A stretch of DNA of 64,000 nt, from contig NZ_JAWQLY010000007.1 of NCBI RefSeq assembly GCF_033446685.1, positions 201,257-265,256 of the forward strand, written 5' to 3'. The notes beneath the pieces were generated by a model, which worked only from the letters and a program-made list of their open reading frames with translations, was not told the DNA's origin and ran no database searches. The stretch is from Modicisalibacter sp033446685. GTDB lineage: Bacteria > Pseudomonadota > Gammaproteobacteria > Pseudomonadales > Halomonadaceae. Below, one piece after another: positions 43,063 through 52,209 of the stretch (the stretch's first letter is position 1; the number at the start of each line of letters is the position of its first letter). The position numbers and the translations under genes are program-made.

Positions 43063-44118
43063 ATGAAAATCATGACAACTCATCTTAGGAAGCTTGTCTG
43101 CGCTGTAGCGATTGCCGGAACTGCAGGGGCCTCAATGACGAGCTTCGCTGCAGATTGCCCGATCCCCAGCAACTTGCGTGTCGTTATTGGTTCCACCTCA
43201 ACAGGTGGTGATACCTACCAGAACTCCAGTATTGTTGCGGACCATTTGGCCGAGAAGCTGGATATCAATGCCAAGGTAGACGCCGTTGGTGCCATGGCGG
43301 GGTTCCGTGCGCTGGATCGGAGCCGCAATGGCAACACCGTCATGATCTTTCATGATCAGTCCTATTTGGGCAACCTTTATGGCGTGAATGGCTATGACAA
43401 TATTTTTGAGAAATATACAGTAGGCCCGACAGTCGCGATTAATCCGGGTAACGCCTACTTGGTGCCTAAGGACTCACCTTACCAGACTATCGATGACGTC
43501 ATTGCGGCAGCTGGCGAAGGTAAGGAAGTCCGCGTTGCCATACAGCCCGGCGGTGTATCGGAGATTGGATTCAGCGCGCTGAAGAATGCGGTGAAAATGA
43601 AATATCCGGGCAAGGAAAGCAATGTCGTTGCGGTGAACACGGGGTCGCAAGCTGACAAGAATCAGTTGCTCTTTGATGGGCTCGCTGATGTTATCAATGG
43701 TTCGGTGCAGGCGAACGAACAGTACACTCGATTGCCATCGGATGATCAAAAGGCGATGCGCTTCGTCTGGCTGACGGCCCGGAACGATACGATCAAGCAG
43801 ACCAGTGAGGAGGGAATGGGAAAGACCTCCCAGAAAGAGCTTCTCCAGTATGTCAATCCCAATGTGACCGTGCCCCAGAACGAGTCGGAGAATTTTACCT
43901 TCGATAAGGAATTCTTCTTCCTCTACAACAAGGATATGGACCCCAAGATCGTTAGCTGTATCGACAATGCACTCAAAGAGGTTTACGCAGAAGGGGAAAT
44001 CCAGAAGGAACAGAAAAAATCTTTCTTCATTCCTAATTTCAAGCCATCCAGTGAAGCTCAGGAGTATCTTAAGGATAAGCGCGACCAGTACGCGGAGATA
44101 ATCAAAAACATCAAGTGA
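43063..44118 (+). CDS. TTT transporter solute-binding protein (TctC/Bug-like), system 1
   Basis: The 351-residue protein has a signal peptide (residues 1-30, ending TSFAA) and a divergent Bug-type binding fold (NLRVVIGSTSTGGDTYQNSS near the N terminus, VRVAIQPGGVSEIGFSALKNAV mid-protein split by the usual hinge). It is followed by TctB- and TctA-like genes, so it is the periplasmic receptor of a tripartite tricarboxylate-type system, probably for an aldarate such as galactarate given the adjoining garD and gudD. AAGGAAG precedes the ATG. Base composition is AT-richer than kdgD1 or gudD. Confidence 0.8.
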   Translation: MKIMTTHLRKLVCAVAIAGTAGASMTSFAADCPIPSNLRVVIGSTSTGGDTYQNSSIVADHLAEKLDINAKVDAVGAMAGFRALDRSRNGNTVMIFHDQSYLGNLYGVNGYDNIFEKYTVGPTVAINPGNAYLVPKDSPYQTIDDVIAAAGEGKEVRVAIQPGGVSEIGFSALKNAVKMKYPGKESNVVAVNTGSQADKNQLLFDGLADVINGSVQANEQYTRLPSDDQKAMRFVWLTARNDTIKQTSEEGMGKTSQKELLQYVNPNVTVPQNESENFTFDKEFFFLYNKDMDPKIVSCIDNALKEVYAEGEIQKEQKKSFFIPNFKPSSEAQEYLKDKRDQYAEIIKNIK

Positions 44119-44127
44119 CCCCGGTTT

Positions 44128-44151
44128 GCCGGTGCAGAAGGCTGCACCGGC
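44128..44151 (+). other. Perfect hairpin after tctC-like gene 1
   Basis: GCCGGTGCAG-aagg-CTGCACCGGC, a 10-bp stem nine bases after the stop and before tctB. There is no T-run. Such intra-operon stems often protect the binding-protein mRNA and lower expression of the membrane subunits. Confidence 0.65.
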
Positions 44152-44189
44152 AGCTTGCTTGTTAACGTGCTTGTATGTGAGAGGCTTAT

Positions 44190-44633
44190 ATGGAAAGCCA
44201 GTTTCTTTCGCTATTGGATGTAAACATAGCATTCGATCAGTCTCACCTGTTTTTTCCGAGGCTGGTGACATATGTATTGCTTGGACTGCTTGCCATTATA
44301 CTGATCAGCAAATCAAAGAAGATTTACCCGGCATTGAGACAGGCAGGACGTGCCGTGCTGTATGCAGAGAATGGCTTCGATAGACTGCGTTTTTTCGGCA
44401 CACTTGTTCTGATAATAGCGTATTTCTATATGATGTCTGTCGTGGGGGATGTATTTCCTAACACAGGGTACGGGTTCCTGTTCGTGTCCATTCCCTTCAT
44501 ATTCCTGCTGGCAACCCTCTATGTAGAAATAAAATCGCGACGGAATATGCTGATCATTGCCATCAATGCTGTTGTTGCTCCAGTTTTGGCGTGGTATGTC
44601 CTCTCCCAGCTATTCAGAATCACACTCCCCTGA
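44190..44633 (+). CDS. TTT transporter small membrane subunit (TctB-like), system 1
   Basis: This 147-residue protein has four hydrophobic segments (VTYVLLGLLAIILI, FFGTLVLIIAYFYMMSV, FLFVSIPFIFLLATL, MLIIAINAVVAPVLAWYVL), the size and topology of TctB. Sequence similarity in the family is low, so identity rests on its place between the binding protein and TctA. GAGAGG precedes the ATG. The gene is AT-rich like its two partners. Confidence 0.78.
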   Translation: MESQFLSLLDVNIAFDQSHLFFPRLVTYVLLGLLAIILISKSKKIYPALRQAGRAVLYAENGFDRLRFFGTLVLIIAYFYMMSVVGDVFPNTGYGFLFVSIPFIFLLATLYVEIKSRRNMLIIAINAVVAPVLAWYVLSQLFRITLP

Positions 44634-44649
44634 CGGCAGAGTAAAAATT

Positions 44650-46158
44650 ATGGAATTTCTGTCTAACTTGACTCCTATGTTTTTCCTGTTAATAGTTGCC
44701 GGGGCACTGATTGGTGTGATCTTCGGAGCTATTCCTGGTATGACGGCAACGATGGCAGTTGCCGTATGCCTTCCGCTGACCTATGCGCTTGACCTCAATA
44801 GCGGCCTGGCACTACTGCTGGGCTTGTACGTGGGTGGTATCTCGGGCGGCATGGTACCAGCTGTCTTATTGAATATTCCTGGTACGCCATCCTCCATAAC
44901 CACCACGTTCGATGGTTATCCTATGGCGAAAAAAGGGGAGGGCGAGCGAGCACTTAAGGTCTGCATCGTAGCTTCCTTGTTTGGCGGGTTGTTTAGCGCC
45001 GGCGTGCTCTTTTACTTTGCCCCGGTGCTGGCTGACTTTGCTATAAAATTTTCGTACGTAGAAAAATTCCTGATCATTTTTTTGGCGCTAACAGTTATAG
45101 CTTCTCTGACTAAAAATATGCTGATGGGTATTTTTAGTGGAGTGCTAGGTGTCTGGCTTAGCCTGATAGGGACGTATGAGATTACCAATGGCGGTAACGG
45201 AGAAACCCGCCTGATGTTCGATTTTATGGAATACTATTTGGTCAGTGGTTTCTCACTGCTTCCTGTGCTGATTGGCATATTCGGGATCACTACTATCTTT
45301 CAGGATGCTGAAAAGGGCTTCAAGGGAGAGGCTGCAAGCCCAACCATCAAGCTTGCCAAGGGACCACGATTTTCTCTCCGCATTTTCAAAGGTCAGCTTA
45401 CCAACTTAGTGCGCTCGTCCTCTATCGGTACCTTCGTAGGTATGCTGCCAGGTGTCGGTGGTAGCGCAGCTTCGGTGCTGGCCTATACGCAAGAAAAGAA
45501 TTTCTCTAAAGATTCAAGCCAAATGGGAAAAGGTGCCCCTCAAGGCCTTGTTGCTTCTGAATCATCTAATAATGCGTTAACGGGTGGTGCCTTGGTACCT
45601 CTGCTTTCCCTCGGTATCCCGGGCGACTCGACCACGGCAATCCTGATTGGCGCGTTTACATTGCAAGGCATCCAGGTTGGCCCGTTGTTTATCGGCGATA
45701 ATATTGATACATGGTATACGATGATTATTGCCCTGGTCGTGGCTAATTTCGTGATGTTCGGCATCATGTTCTTTGCAATAAAATATATCGCCAAGGTCAT
45801 TGAGGTGCCAAAGCATATTCTGTACCCGATTATCGTCATGATGTGTGTAGTCGGTGCCTATGCTATAAATTACGGCATCATGTTCGATGTCTGGACGCTT
45901 TTGATTTTTGGCCTCTTTGGTTATGTGGCATGCAAAATCGGCATTGAGCTTGTTCCCCTTATCATTGGGTTCATTCTAGGCGGATCGGCAGAGGTCTATT
46001 TTGTTAAAAGCATTGAGTCGTATGGCAACCTTTCCATCTTTTTTACCAAAAGCCCAATAGCTGTGTTTCTCTGGTTTCTTATATTTATTTCAGTGGCTTT
46101 TTCAATATTTATAAGGGTTAAGGCTCGTCGCTCTGATAGTTTGGTCTCTACTAGCTAA
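44650..46158 (+). CDS. TTT transporter large membrane subunit (TctA-like), system 1
   Basis: The 502-residue protein has about twelve membrane segments and the TctA hallmarks: GVIFGAIPGMTATMAVAVCLP at residues 23-43 (split PGMT motif), VLLNIPGTPSSITTTFDGYP near 80, GMLPGVGGSAASVLAY near 270 and GIPGDSTTAILIGAF near 325. I chose ATG 44650; the frame is open from 44557 inside tctB. It forms the channel of system 1. Composition is clearly AT-richer than system 2 at 52-55 kb, so the two transporters have different histories. Confidence 0.9.
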   Translation: MEFLSNLTPMFFLLIVAGALIGVIFGAIPGMTATMAVAVCLPLTYALDLNSGLALLLGLYVGGISGGMVPAVLLNIPGTPSSITTTFDGYPMAKKGEGERALKVCIVASLFGGLFSAGVLFYFAPVLADFAIKFSYVEKFLIIFLALTVIASLTKNMLMGIFSGVLGVWLSLIGTYEITNGGNGETRLMFDFMEYYLVSGFSLLPVLIGIFGITTIFQDAEKGFKGEAASPTIKLAKGPRFSLRIFKGQLTNLVRSSSIGTFVGMLPGVGGSAASVLAYTQEKNFSKDSSQMGKGAPQGLVASESSNNALTGGALVPLLSLGIPGDSTTAILIGAFTLQGIQVGPLFIGDNIDTWYTMIIALVVANFVMFGIMFFAIKYIAKVIEVPKHILYPIIVMMCVVGAYAINYGIMFDVWTLLIFGLFGYVACKIGIELVPLIIGFILGGSAEVYFVKSIESYGNLSIFFTKSPIAVFLWFLIFISVAFSIFIRVKARRSDSLVSTS

Positions 46159-46199
46159 AATGGAATGATGCCTGCCTAAACGGTCTCGGAGAAAACGCT

Positions 46200-47765
46200 A
46201 TGACAAAGAAGCCAGACAATCAAATTATCAAGGTCCATGACAAGGATAACGTCGCTATCATTGTGCAGCGTGGCGGCCTCTCTGCAGGTACTCAGCTGAA
46301 TAATGGCATTGTGCTAAAGGTAGCTATTCCTCAGGGGCACAAGGTTGCCTTGGCCGATATCGGCGAAGGTGAGGTCATTGTCCGGTATGGAGAGGTCATC
46401 GGCACGGCAACATGCGACATCTCCTGCGGTGGGCATGTCAACGAGACCAATGTGAAGTTGCCCCAAGCTCCTGCACTCAAGGATATGCCGCTGGCTACTC
46501 GTGCGGTGCCCGAAAGGGAGCCTCTCGAAGGCTATACCTTCGAAGGGTTTCGTAATTCTGATGGCTCGGTTGGCACCAAGAACGTACTAGGCATTACCAC
46601 CAGTGTGCAATGCGTAGCCGGCACGACCGACTACGTCGTCCGGCGCATAAAGAGTGAGCTGCTGCCCAGGTATCCCAACGTCGACGATGTCGTGGCGCTC
46701 AATCACAGCTATGGATGCGGTGTGGCTATCAACGCACCTGCTGCAATCGTACCCATACGGACATTGAAGAACATCGCACTGAACCCGAACTTCGGCGGCG
46801 AAGTCATGGTCATCGGGCTGGGCTGTGAAAAGCTGCAGCCGTCGGCTCTGTTATCCGACCAGCCGGTAAGGATCTACGAGAATACCGAGGCTGCGGATCC
46901 CGAGGCGAACGTCCTGAGCCTGCAGGACGAGAGCTTTTCCGGCTTCGAAGACATGGTCAACGGCATTTTGGCCATGGCGGAACGCCACCTCGAGAAGCTG
47001 AATCGTCGACAGCGTGAAACCTGCCCCGCCTCGGAGCTGGTCGTGGGGATGCAGTGTGGCGGAAGCGATGCCTTTTCCGGCGTGACCGCCAATCCCGCCG
47101 TAGGTTTTGCCACTGACCTAATCGTGCGTGCCGGTGGCAGCGTCATGTTTTCCGAAGTCACGGAGGTGCGCGATGCCATCCATCTGTTGACCCCGCGTGC
47201 CGTTAGCAAGGAGGTCGGGCAGGCCTTGCTTGATCAGATGGCCTGGTATGACAGCTACCTCGAGCAGGGGCAGGCGGATCGAAGCGCCAACCCTTCGCCC
47301 GGCAACAAGCGCGGCGGTTTGAGTAATGTTGTGGAAAAGGCGCTGGGCTCGATCATCAAGTCGGGAAATAGCCCGATCGTGGACGTCATCGGCCCCGGAG
47401 AACGGATTCGTAAGCGGGGCCTGACGTTCGCCGCCACGCCGGCCAGCGATTTCATTTGCGGCACGCTGCAACTTGCCGCTGGGATGAACCTGCAGGTCTT
47501 CACGACGGGACGGGGCACGCCGTACGGCTTGCCCATGGTGCCTATCATCAAGATGGCGACCAATACCGCACTCAGTCAGCGCTGGCACGACATCATCGAC
47601 CTTGATGCGGGACGCATCGCCACGGGGCAAGCCAGCATCGAGGATGTCGGCTGGGAGCTATTCCACCTGATTCTGGACGTGGCCAGTGGCAGGAAGCTTG
47701 TGGCGGCCGATCGTCTGGGCCTACACAACGACCTCGTGCTGTTCAATCCGGCGCCAGTCACCTGA
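46200..47765 (+). CDS. garD: Galactarate dehydratase GarD
   Basis: The 521-residue enzyme dehydrates galactarate (mucate) to 5-keto-4-deoxyglucarate. It has an N-terminal SAF domain (about 15-85, DNVAIIVQRGGLSAGTQL) and the UxaA-type catalytic domain (from about 110: GYTFEGFRNSDGSVGTKNVLG, NHSYGCGV, GLGCEKLQPS, GMQCGGSDAFSGVTANPAVG). Conserved Cys residues for the metal are present. CGGAGAAAA precedes the ATG. It feeds KdgD in the same operon. Confidence 0.95.
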   Translation: MTKKPDNQIIKVHDKDNVAIIVQRGGLSAGTQLNNGIVLKVAIPQGHKVALADIGEGEVIVRYGEVIGTATCDISCGGHVNETNVKLPQAPALKDMPLATRAVPEREPLEGYTFEGFRNSDGSVGTKNVLGITTSVQCVAGTTDYVVRRIKSELLPRYPNVDDVVALNHSYGCGVAINAPAAIVPIRTLKNIALNPNFGGEVMVIGLGCEKLQPSALLSDQPVRIYENTEAADPEANVLSLQDESFSGFEDMVNGILAMAERHLEKLNRRQRETCPASELVVGMQCGGSDAFSGVTANPAVGFATDLIVRAGGSVMFSEVTEVRDAIHLLTPRAVSKEVGQALLDQMAWYDSYLEQGQADRSANPSPGNKRGGLSNVVEKALGSIIKSGNSPIVDVIGPGERIRKRGLTFAATPASDFICGTLQLAAGMNLQVFTTGRGTPYGLPMVPIIKMATNTALSQRWHDIIDLDAGRIATGQASIEDVGWELFHLILDVASGRKLVAADRLGLHNDLVLFNPAPVT

Positions 47766-47810
47766 GTTTTATCATTCTTCAATCATTAAATGTATTCAGG
47801 ACCCAAGACC

Positions 47811-49136
47811 ATGTCCCCAACCGTCAAAAGCATGCGCGTAGTGCCGGTCGCCGGCTACGATAGTTTCCTGCTCAACTTAAGCGGTGGGCACGCGCCCTGG
47901 TTCGTGCGCTGCGTACTGATCCTGGAAGACAGCGCCGGCAACCGGGGCGTGGGTGAGATCCCTTCCAGCGAGGGCATTATCAAGGGTCTGGAGCAGTGCC
48001 GCTCTCTGGTGGACGGCTCGGCCGTCAACGACATCAAGCGCACTCTCAACCGCTGCCGTCTGTTGCTGGCCGGTAACGGTCGCGAAGAGCGCGGCCGCCA
48101 GACCTTCGATCTACGGGTCGGGGTGCATGTGTTGACGGCCATCGAGTCGGCGCTGTTCGATCTGTTCGGCCAGGCCATGGGCATGCCGGTGGCGGACCTG
48201 CTGGGCCAGTTCGGTCGCCAGCGCGACGAAGTCGAGGCGCTGGGTTACTTGTTTCTTCTCGGCGATCCGGACAAGACCGACCTGCCGTATCCCAAGGCGG
48301 TGAATCCCCGCGATGCCTGGGACGAGGTGCGCTGTCGCGAGGCGCTGACGCCCGAGGCCGTCGCCAACCTGGCCAAGGCGGCGTTTGATCGCTACGGCTT
48401 CAAGGATTTCAAGCTCAAGGGTGGCGTGTTGCGCGGCGAGGAGGAAGCCGACTGCATCCGGGCGTTGCACGAGGCGTTCCCCGAGGCGCGGTTGACACTC
48501 GACCCCAATGGCGCCTGGAAGCTGGACGAGGCGGTGCGCGTGCTGACGCCGATCCGCGATCTGCTGAGCTACGCCGAAGACCCGTGCGGCCAGGAGGATA
48601 GCTACTCCGGACGCGAGACCATGGCCGAGTTCAAGAAACGCACCGGCCTGCCCACGGCGACCAACATGATCGCTACCGACTTCAAGCAACTGCAATACGC
48701 GGTGCAGCTCAATGCCGTGGACATTCCGCTGGCCGATTGTCACTTCTGGACCATGCAGGGCGCCGTTGCGGTCGGTGAATTATGCAACGAGTGGGGCATG
48801 ACATGGGGCTCGCACAGCAACAACCACTTCGATGTCTCGCTGGCGATGATGACCCACGTGGCCGCGGCCTGCCCGGGCGAGATCACCGCCATCGATACCC
48901 ACTGGATCTGGCAGGATGGGCAGCGCATCACCAAGGAGCCGTTCCAGATTCGCGACGGCAAGCTGCGTGTGCCCGACGCACCCGGCCTGGGCATCGAGCT
49001 GGACATGGAGCAGCTCGAAGCGGCCCATGCGCTCTACAAGAGCCTCGATGTCACTCAGCGCAACGACGCCATGGCCATGCAGTACCTGATTCCAGGTTGG
49101 GCCTTCGATCCCAAGCAACCCACCATGGTGCGCTGA
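47811..49136 (+). CDS. gudD: Glucarate dehydratase GudD
   Basis: The 441-residue enolase-superfamily enzyme dehydrates D-glucarate (and L-idarate) to 5-keto-4-deoxyglucarate. Acid/base and metal residues are seen in FKLKGG (KxK, about residue 200), TLDPNGAW (Asp, Asn), YAEDPCG, ATNMIATDF and the catalytic His in GSHSNNHFD. Ending QYLIPGWAFDPKQPTMVR is typical. I chose ATG 47811 with CAGGA upstream; ATG 47790 lacks a ribosome-binding site. A decayed copy of its 3' end is at 62746-62872, upstream of the second regulator. Confidence 0.95.
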   Translation: MSPTVKSMRVVPVAGYDSFLLNLSGGHAPWFVRCVLILEDSAGNRGVGEIPSSEGIIKGLEQCRSLVDGSAVNDIKRTLNRCRLLLAGNGREERGRQTFDLRVGVHVLTAIESALFDLFGQAMGMPVADLLGQFGRQRDEVEALGYLFLLGDPDKTDLPYPKAVNPRDAWDEVRCREALTPEAVANLAKAAFDRYGFKDFKLKGGVLRGEEEADCIRALHEAFPEARLTLDPNGAWKLDEAVRVLTPIRDLLSYAEDPCGQEDSYSGRETMAEFKKRTGLPTATNMIATDFKQLQYAVQLNAVDIPLADCHFWTMQGAVAVGELCNEWGMTWGSHSNNHFDVSLAMMTHVAAACPGEITAIDTHWIWQDGQRITKEPFQIRDGKLRVPDAPGLGIELDMEQLEAAHALYKSLDVTQRNDAMAMQYLIPGWAFDPKQPTMVR

Positions 49137-49191
49137 TCGAATCCACGCTCCATGAATCACCATGCTAGGCAAGCCATAAAGGAAGGGAGTC

Positions 49192-49947
49192 ATGGCAGGC
49201 AAGCCCCCAGCGCTGGATAACCTGGCACCGCTGAACGTTCGGCAGGTTCCACGCAAGGGCAGTTTGTCACTCCACGTGGCCGACCAGCTGGAAGCGCTGA
49301 TCAGTGCCGGCAGCATTCCGGTCGGCCAGAAATTGCCTGGCGAGAACGGGCTTTGCGACTCCTTCGGGATCAGCCGTACGGTGATTCGCGAGGCAATCGC
49401 ACATCTCAAGTCGCGCGGCCTGGTGACTACCCGTCGCGGTGTCGGTACGAGAGTGGTGCGTAGGACTGCACTCGACCCCATGCCGGCGGAAAGGATTCAC
49501 CCGACCACGGTCGAGGACATCCTTCACGTTCTCGAATTGCGTATGGCGATAGAACCGGCCGTGGCCGCCCTTGCGGCCACACGTCACGCTAGCGAGGACC
49601 GGCGACGCCTCCAAGTGACGCATGCGTCCTTTATTGACGCGTGTAATGAAGGGTCTCAGGCACGGGAGGAAGATTATGCCTTCCATCGCGCGATCGCAGA
49701 GGCAACCGGCAACCCCTGTTTTACTATGTTTTATGAACAGCTACGCCATTGTGTAATTCCACGCGCCAATCTCATCGATGATGAAATCAACCCTGCCGCG
49801 ACAGGTAAGTACCTGTCCCGGGTCGAAGGAGAGCATACCGATATCATCGAAGCGATCTTGGCTCGCGACCCTCAGGCGGCGCACGAAAGGATGCATCAGC
49901 ATCTCAACCGCGCCAGGATCATGTATGCGAAGTTCCAGAATGCCTGA
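49192..49947 (+). CDS. GntR/FadR-subfamily regulator of hexarate use (copy 1)
   Basis: The 251-residue protein has a GntR winged helix (about 25-95: LHVADQLEALISAGSIPVGQKLP, FGISRTVIREAIAHLKSRGLV) and an FCD ligand domain (about 105-240) whose metal-binding His lies in EDYAFHRAIAEATGNP. The FCD domain would bind a sugar acid. It lies between gudD and the KGSADH gene. The identical 18-bp elements at 41909, 52192 and 55753 are its likely operators. Copy 2 at 62920 has the same length and clear similarity throughout. Confidence 0.9.
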   Translation: MAGKPPALDNLAPLNVRQVPRKGSLSLHVADQLEALISAGSIPVGQKLPGENGLCDSFGISRTVIREAIAHLKSRGLVTTRRGVGTRVVRRTALDPMPAERIHPTTVEDILHVLELRMAIEPAVAALAATRHASEDRRRLQVTHASFIDACNEGSQAREEDYAFHRAIAEATGNPCFTMFYEQLRHCVIPRANLIDDEINPAATGKYLSRVEGEHTDIIEAILARDPQAAHERMHQHLNRARIMYAKFQNA

Positions 49948-50002
49948 TCCGACAGGCCTGGGTGCTACAGGACGCTGACATGCTCGATAACAGGAGGAAG
50001 CC

Positions 50003-51577
50003 ATGACACTGGAAGGTAAATCACTCATCGGTCAACAGGCCGTCGCCGGCACCGAAGCCGCTTTTCACGCCATCAATCCGGCCACCGGCGAGCAGCTCGA
50101 GCCGGCTTATGCCGGAGGCGGCGGCGCCGAAGTCGACAAGGCCTGCCAGCTCGCCTGGGACGCCTTCGATATCTACCGCGAGTCCTCACTCGAGGACCGC
50201 GCGGTATTCCTCGAGACCGTGGCCAGCGAGATCGAGGCTCTCGGCGACGGCCTGATCCAGCGGGCGGTGGCCGAGACCGGCCTGCCCCAGGGACGCATCG
50301 AGGGCGAACGTGACCGCACCTGCGGCCAGCTGCGTCTGTTCGCCAGTGTGGTGCGTGCCGGCGAGTGGCTCGATGTACGCATCGACCCGGCGCTGCCCGA
50401 GCGTGCGCCGATGCCCCGCGCCGACCTGCGTCAACGCCACATCGCGCTGGGCCCGGTGGCGGTGTTCGGCGCCAGTAACTTCCCGCTGGCGTTCTCCGTG
50501 GCTGGCGGCGACACCGCCTCGGCACTCGCCGCGGGGTGCCCGGTGGTTGTCAAAGGCCATCCCGCGCACCCCGGCACCAGCGAGCTGGTGGGTCGCGCGG
50601 TGCAGACGGCGGTCGCCAAGTGCAACCTGCCGGAAGGCGTGTTTTCACTGCTGTTCGGCGCGGGCACTGAAATCGGCGGTGCCTTGGTCGCCGACCCTCG
50701 GATCAGGGCCGTGGGCTTTACCGGCTCGCGTGGCGGCGGTACCGCGCTGATGAGTATCGCCCAGCAACGCAAGGAGCCAATCCCGGTCTACGCCGAGATG
50801 AGCTCGATCAACCCGGTGTTCCCGTTACCGGCGGCGCTCAAGGCGCGCGGCGAGACGCTGGCCGAGGGCTTCGTGGCCTCGCTCAACATGGGGGCCGGGC
50901 AGTTCTGCACCAGCCCGGGCCTGGTAATCGCCGAGAAGGGCGAGGCACTGGACGCTTTCGTGTCCAAGGCCGGCGACGTGCTCAAGCAGAGCGCATCGCA
51001 GACCATGCTCACTCCGGGCATCTATGAGGCCTACCAGCAGGGCGTGGGCCGGCTCTCCGGTCACGACAGGGTGCGCGAAGTGGCGCGTGGCAAGACCGGC
51101 GAGACGCCCAATCAGTGCCAGTCGGCGCTGTTCGTCACCAGTGCCGCTGACTTCCTCGCCGAGGAGACGCTGCAGGATGAGGTGTTCGGCTCCTCCTCGC
51201 TGGTCATCGAGTGCGCCGACACGACGGAAGTGAAGCAGGTCGCCGAGCACCTCGAAGGCCAGCTCACCGTCACGCTGCAGATGGACGACGCCGATCTCGA
51301 CGCGGCGCGGGCGCTGCTGCCGACGCTGGAGCGCAAGGCGGGGCGCATCCTGGTCAACGGCTGGCCGACCGGGGTCGAGGTGTGCCATGCCATGGTTCAC
51401 GGCGGACCGTACCCGGCGACCTCCGACAGCCGCACCACCTCTGTGGGCAGCGCGGCGATCTTCCGTTTCCTGCGCCCGGTGTGCTACCAGGCGCTGCCGG
51501 AGGGACTGTTGCCCGAGCCGCTCAAGGAGCGCAATCCGCTGGGGCTCAAGCGCCTCGTCGATGGCAACCGCGAGTAA
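50003..51577 (+). CDS. 2,5-dioxovalerate (alpha-ketoglutarate semialdehyde) dehydrogenase, copy 1
   Basis: The 524-residue aldehyde dehydrogenase oxidises 2-oxoglutarate semialdehyde to 2-oxoglutarate, the last step of the pathway. Catalytic Cys302 (NMGAGQFCTSPG), Glu265 (PVYAEMSSINP) and Asn159 (VFGASNFPLAF) are present. The sequence belongs to the NADP-preferring KGSADH group (MTLEGKSLIGQQAVAGTEAA start). CAGGAGGAAG precedes the ATG. It ends unit 1, followed by a terminator. Copy 2 starts at 63777. Confidence 0.93.
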   Translation: MTLEGKSLIGQQAVAGTEAAFHAINPATGEQLEPAYAGGGGAEVDKACQLAWDAFDIYRESSLEDRAVFLETVASEIEALGDGLIQRAVAETGLPQGRIEGERDRTCGQLRLFASVVRAGEWLDVRIDPALPERAPMPRADLRQRHIALGPVAVFGASNFPLAFSVAGGDTASALAAGCPVVVKGHPAHPGTSELVGRAVQTAVAKCNLPEGVFSLLFGAGTEIGGALVADPRIRAVGFTGSRGGGTALMSIAQQRKEPIPVYAEMSSINPVFPLPAALKARGETLAEGFVASLNMGAGQFCTSPGLVIAEKGEALDAFVSKAGDVLKQSASQTMLTPGIYEAYQQGVGRLSGHDRVREVARGKTGETPNQCQSALFVTSAADFLAEETLQDEVFGSSSLVIECADTTEVKQVAEHLEGQLTVTLQMDDADLDAARALLPTLERKAGRILVNGWPTGVEVCHAMVHGGPYPATSDSRTTSVGSAAIFRFLRPVCYQALPEGLLPEPLKERNPLGLKRLVDGNRE

Positions 51578-51608
51578 CTTCAAAATAGCTAGTGATCGTA
51601 ACCTCATG

Positions 51609-51631
51609 GCGGCCTACGGGTCGCTTTTTTT
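51609..51631 (+). terminator. Rho-independent terminator after KGSADH copy 1
   Basis: GCGGCC-tacg-GGTCGC (51609-51624, one G-U pair) followed by seven Ts. Confidence 0.7.
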
Positions 51632-51777
51632 GCCGTGGCAGCGGTTGCTGCGCCGGATGCCGTGAACCACTGGAGCCAGGTGCGATCTGCAACCGCAGGT
51701 GGCCGACGAGCCGGCCGGCTCGCGAATCGGCTGGCGACCAGCACCATTTGACATCCATGACCGGGAGGAAGTACGCG

Positions 51778-51975
51778 ATGGCAACCGAGCTACCCTCATC
51801 GACCGCATCGGCTCAGCGCCCCCAACCCAGGGTCTCCTGGCTGGCTGGCTGGCTGGCGGCGCGGCGACTGGCTCGCATCTTCTGCCCCGAAGACTTCGAG
51901 CCGGCGGTCAGACGGTACCTGCCGCGGCCTCCGTCAGCGCACTTAAGTTATAAGTTTATTGGCACAATTAAGTGA
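51778..51975 (+). pseudogene. Truncated N terminus of an FMN-dependent alpha-hydroxy-acid dehydrogenase (probable)
   Basis: ATG 51778 follows GGGAGGAAG. The 65-residue frame contains LARIFCPEDFEPAVRRYLPRP, which resembles the first helices of FMN-dependent alpha-hydroxy-acid oxidases/lactate dehydrogenases (LARRxLPRxxFxYxxGGAE). Right after RPP, where the family would continue with its (F/Y)xYxxG segment, the sequence changes abruptly to AT-rich DNA (from about 51938) and the frame soon stops. GC-rich CTGGCTGG repeats at 51836-51857 lie inside. I read it as a gene cut at its 5' end; the family call is tentative. Confidence 0.45.
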
Positions 51976-52142
51976 GATATCCATTCATTAAAGCTTGGGA
52001 GTGTATCTCTACATGTTGGATAGCGTGCATTGCACGGAGTGCTGGAATTGTCGCGCCAGTAGCAAGCTGAGCAATGATTGGGTGACTAATAAAATAAACG
52101 CCAACCAGCTGGTTTTTTTCGGAGTCACTATGCTTTGGTCTT

Positions 52143-52158
52143 ATCAACTATAGTTGAT
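52143..52158. promoter_or_regulatory. Companion palindrome ATCAACTATAGTTGAT
   Basis: A perfect 16-bp palindrome centred 50 bases upstream of operator copy 2. A related palindrome (TTAGTTG-tat-CAACTAA, 55697-55713) lies 56 bases upstream of operator copy 3. Confidence 0.55.
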
Positions 52159-52191
52159 GTTGCTTTGGCCTCGGCTAAACTCTACTTTCGT

Positions 52192-52209
52192 TTGTATGAT
52201 GTATGACAA
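52192..52209. promoter_or_regulatory. Operator copy 2, TTGTATGATGTATGACAA (unit 2)
   Basis: Identical to the elements at 41909 and 55753. It precedes the tctCBA operon of system 2 by about 260 bases. Confidence 0.75.

Noticed and set aside
52080..52125. AACCAGCTGGTT followed by Ts as a terminator
   Set aside because: Only a four-base-pair stem is possible around AGCT; too weak, and a real terminator already lies at 51609.
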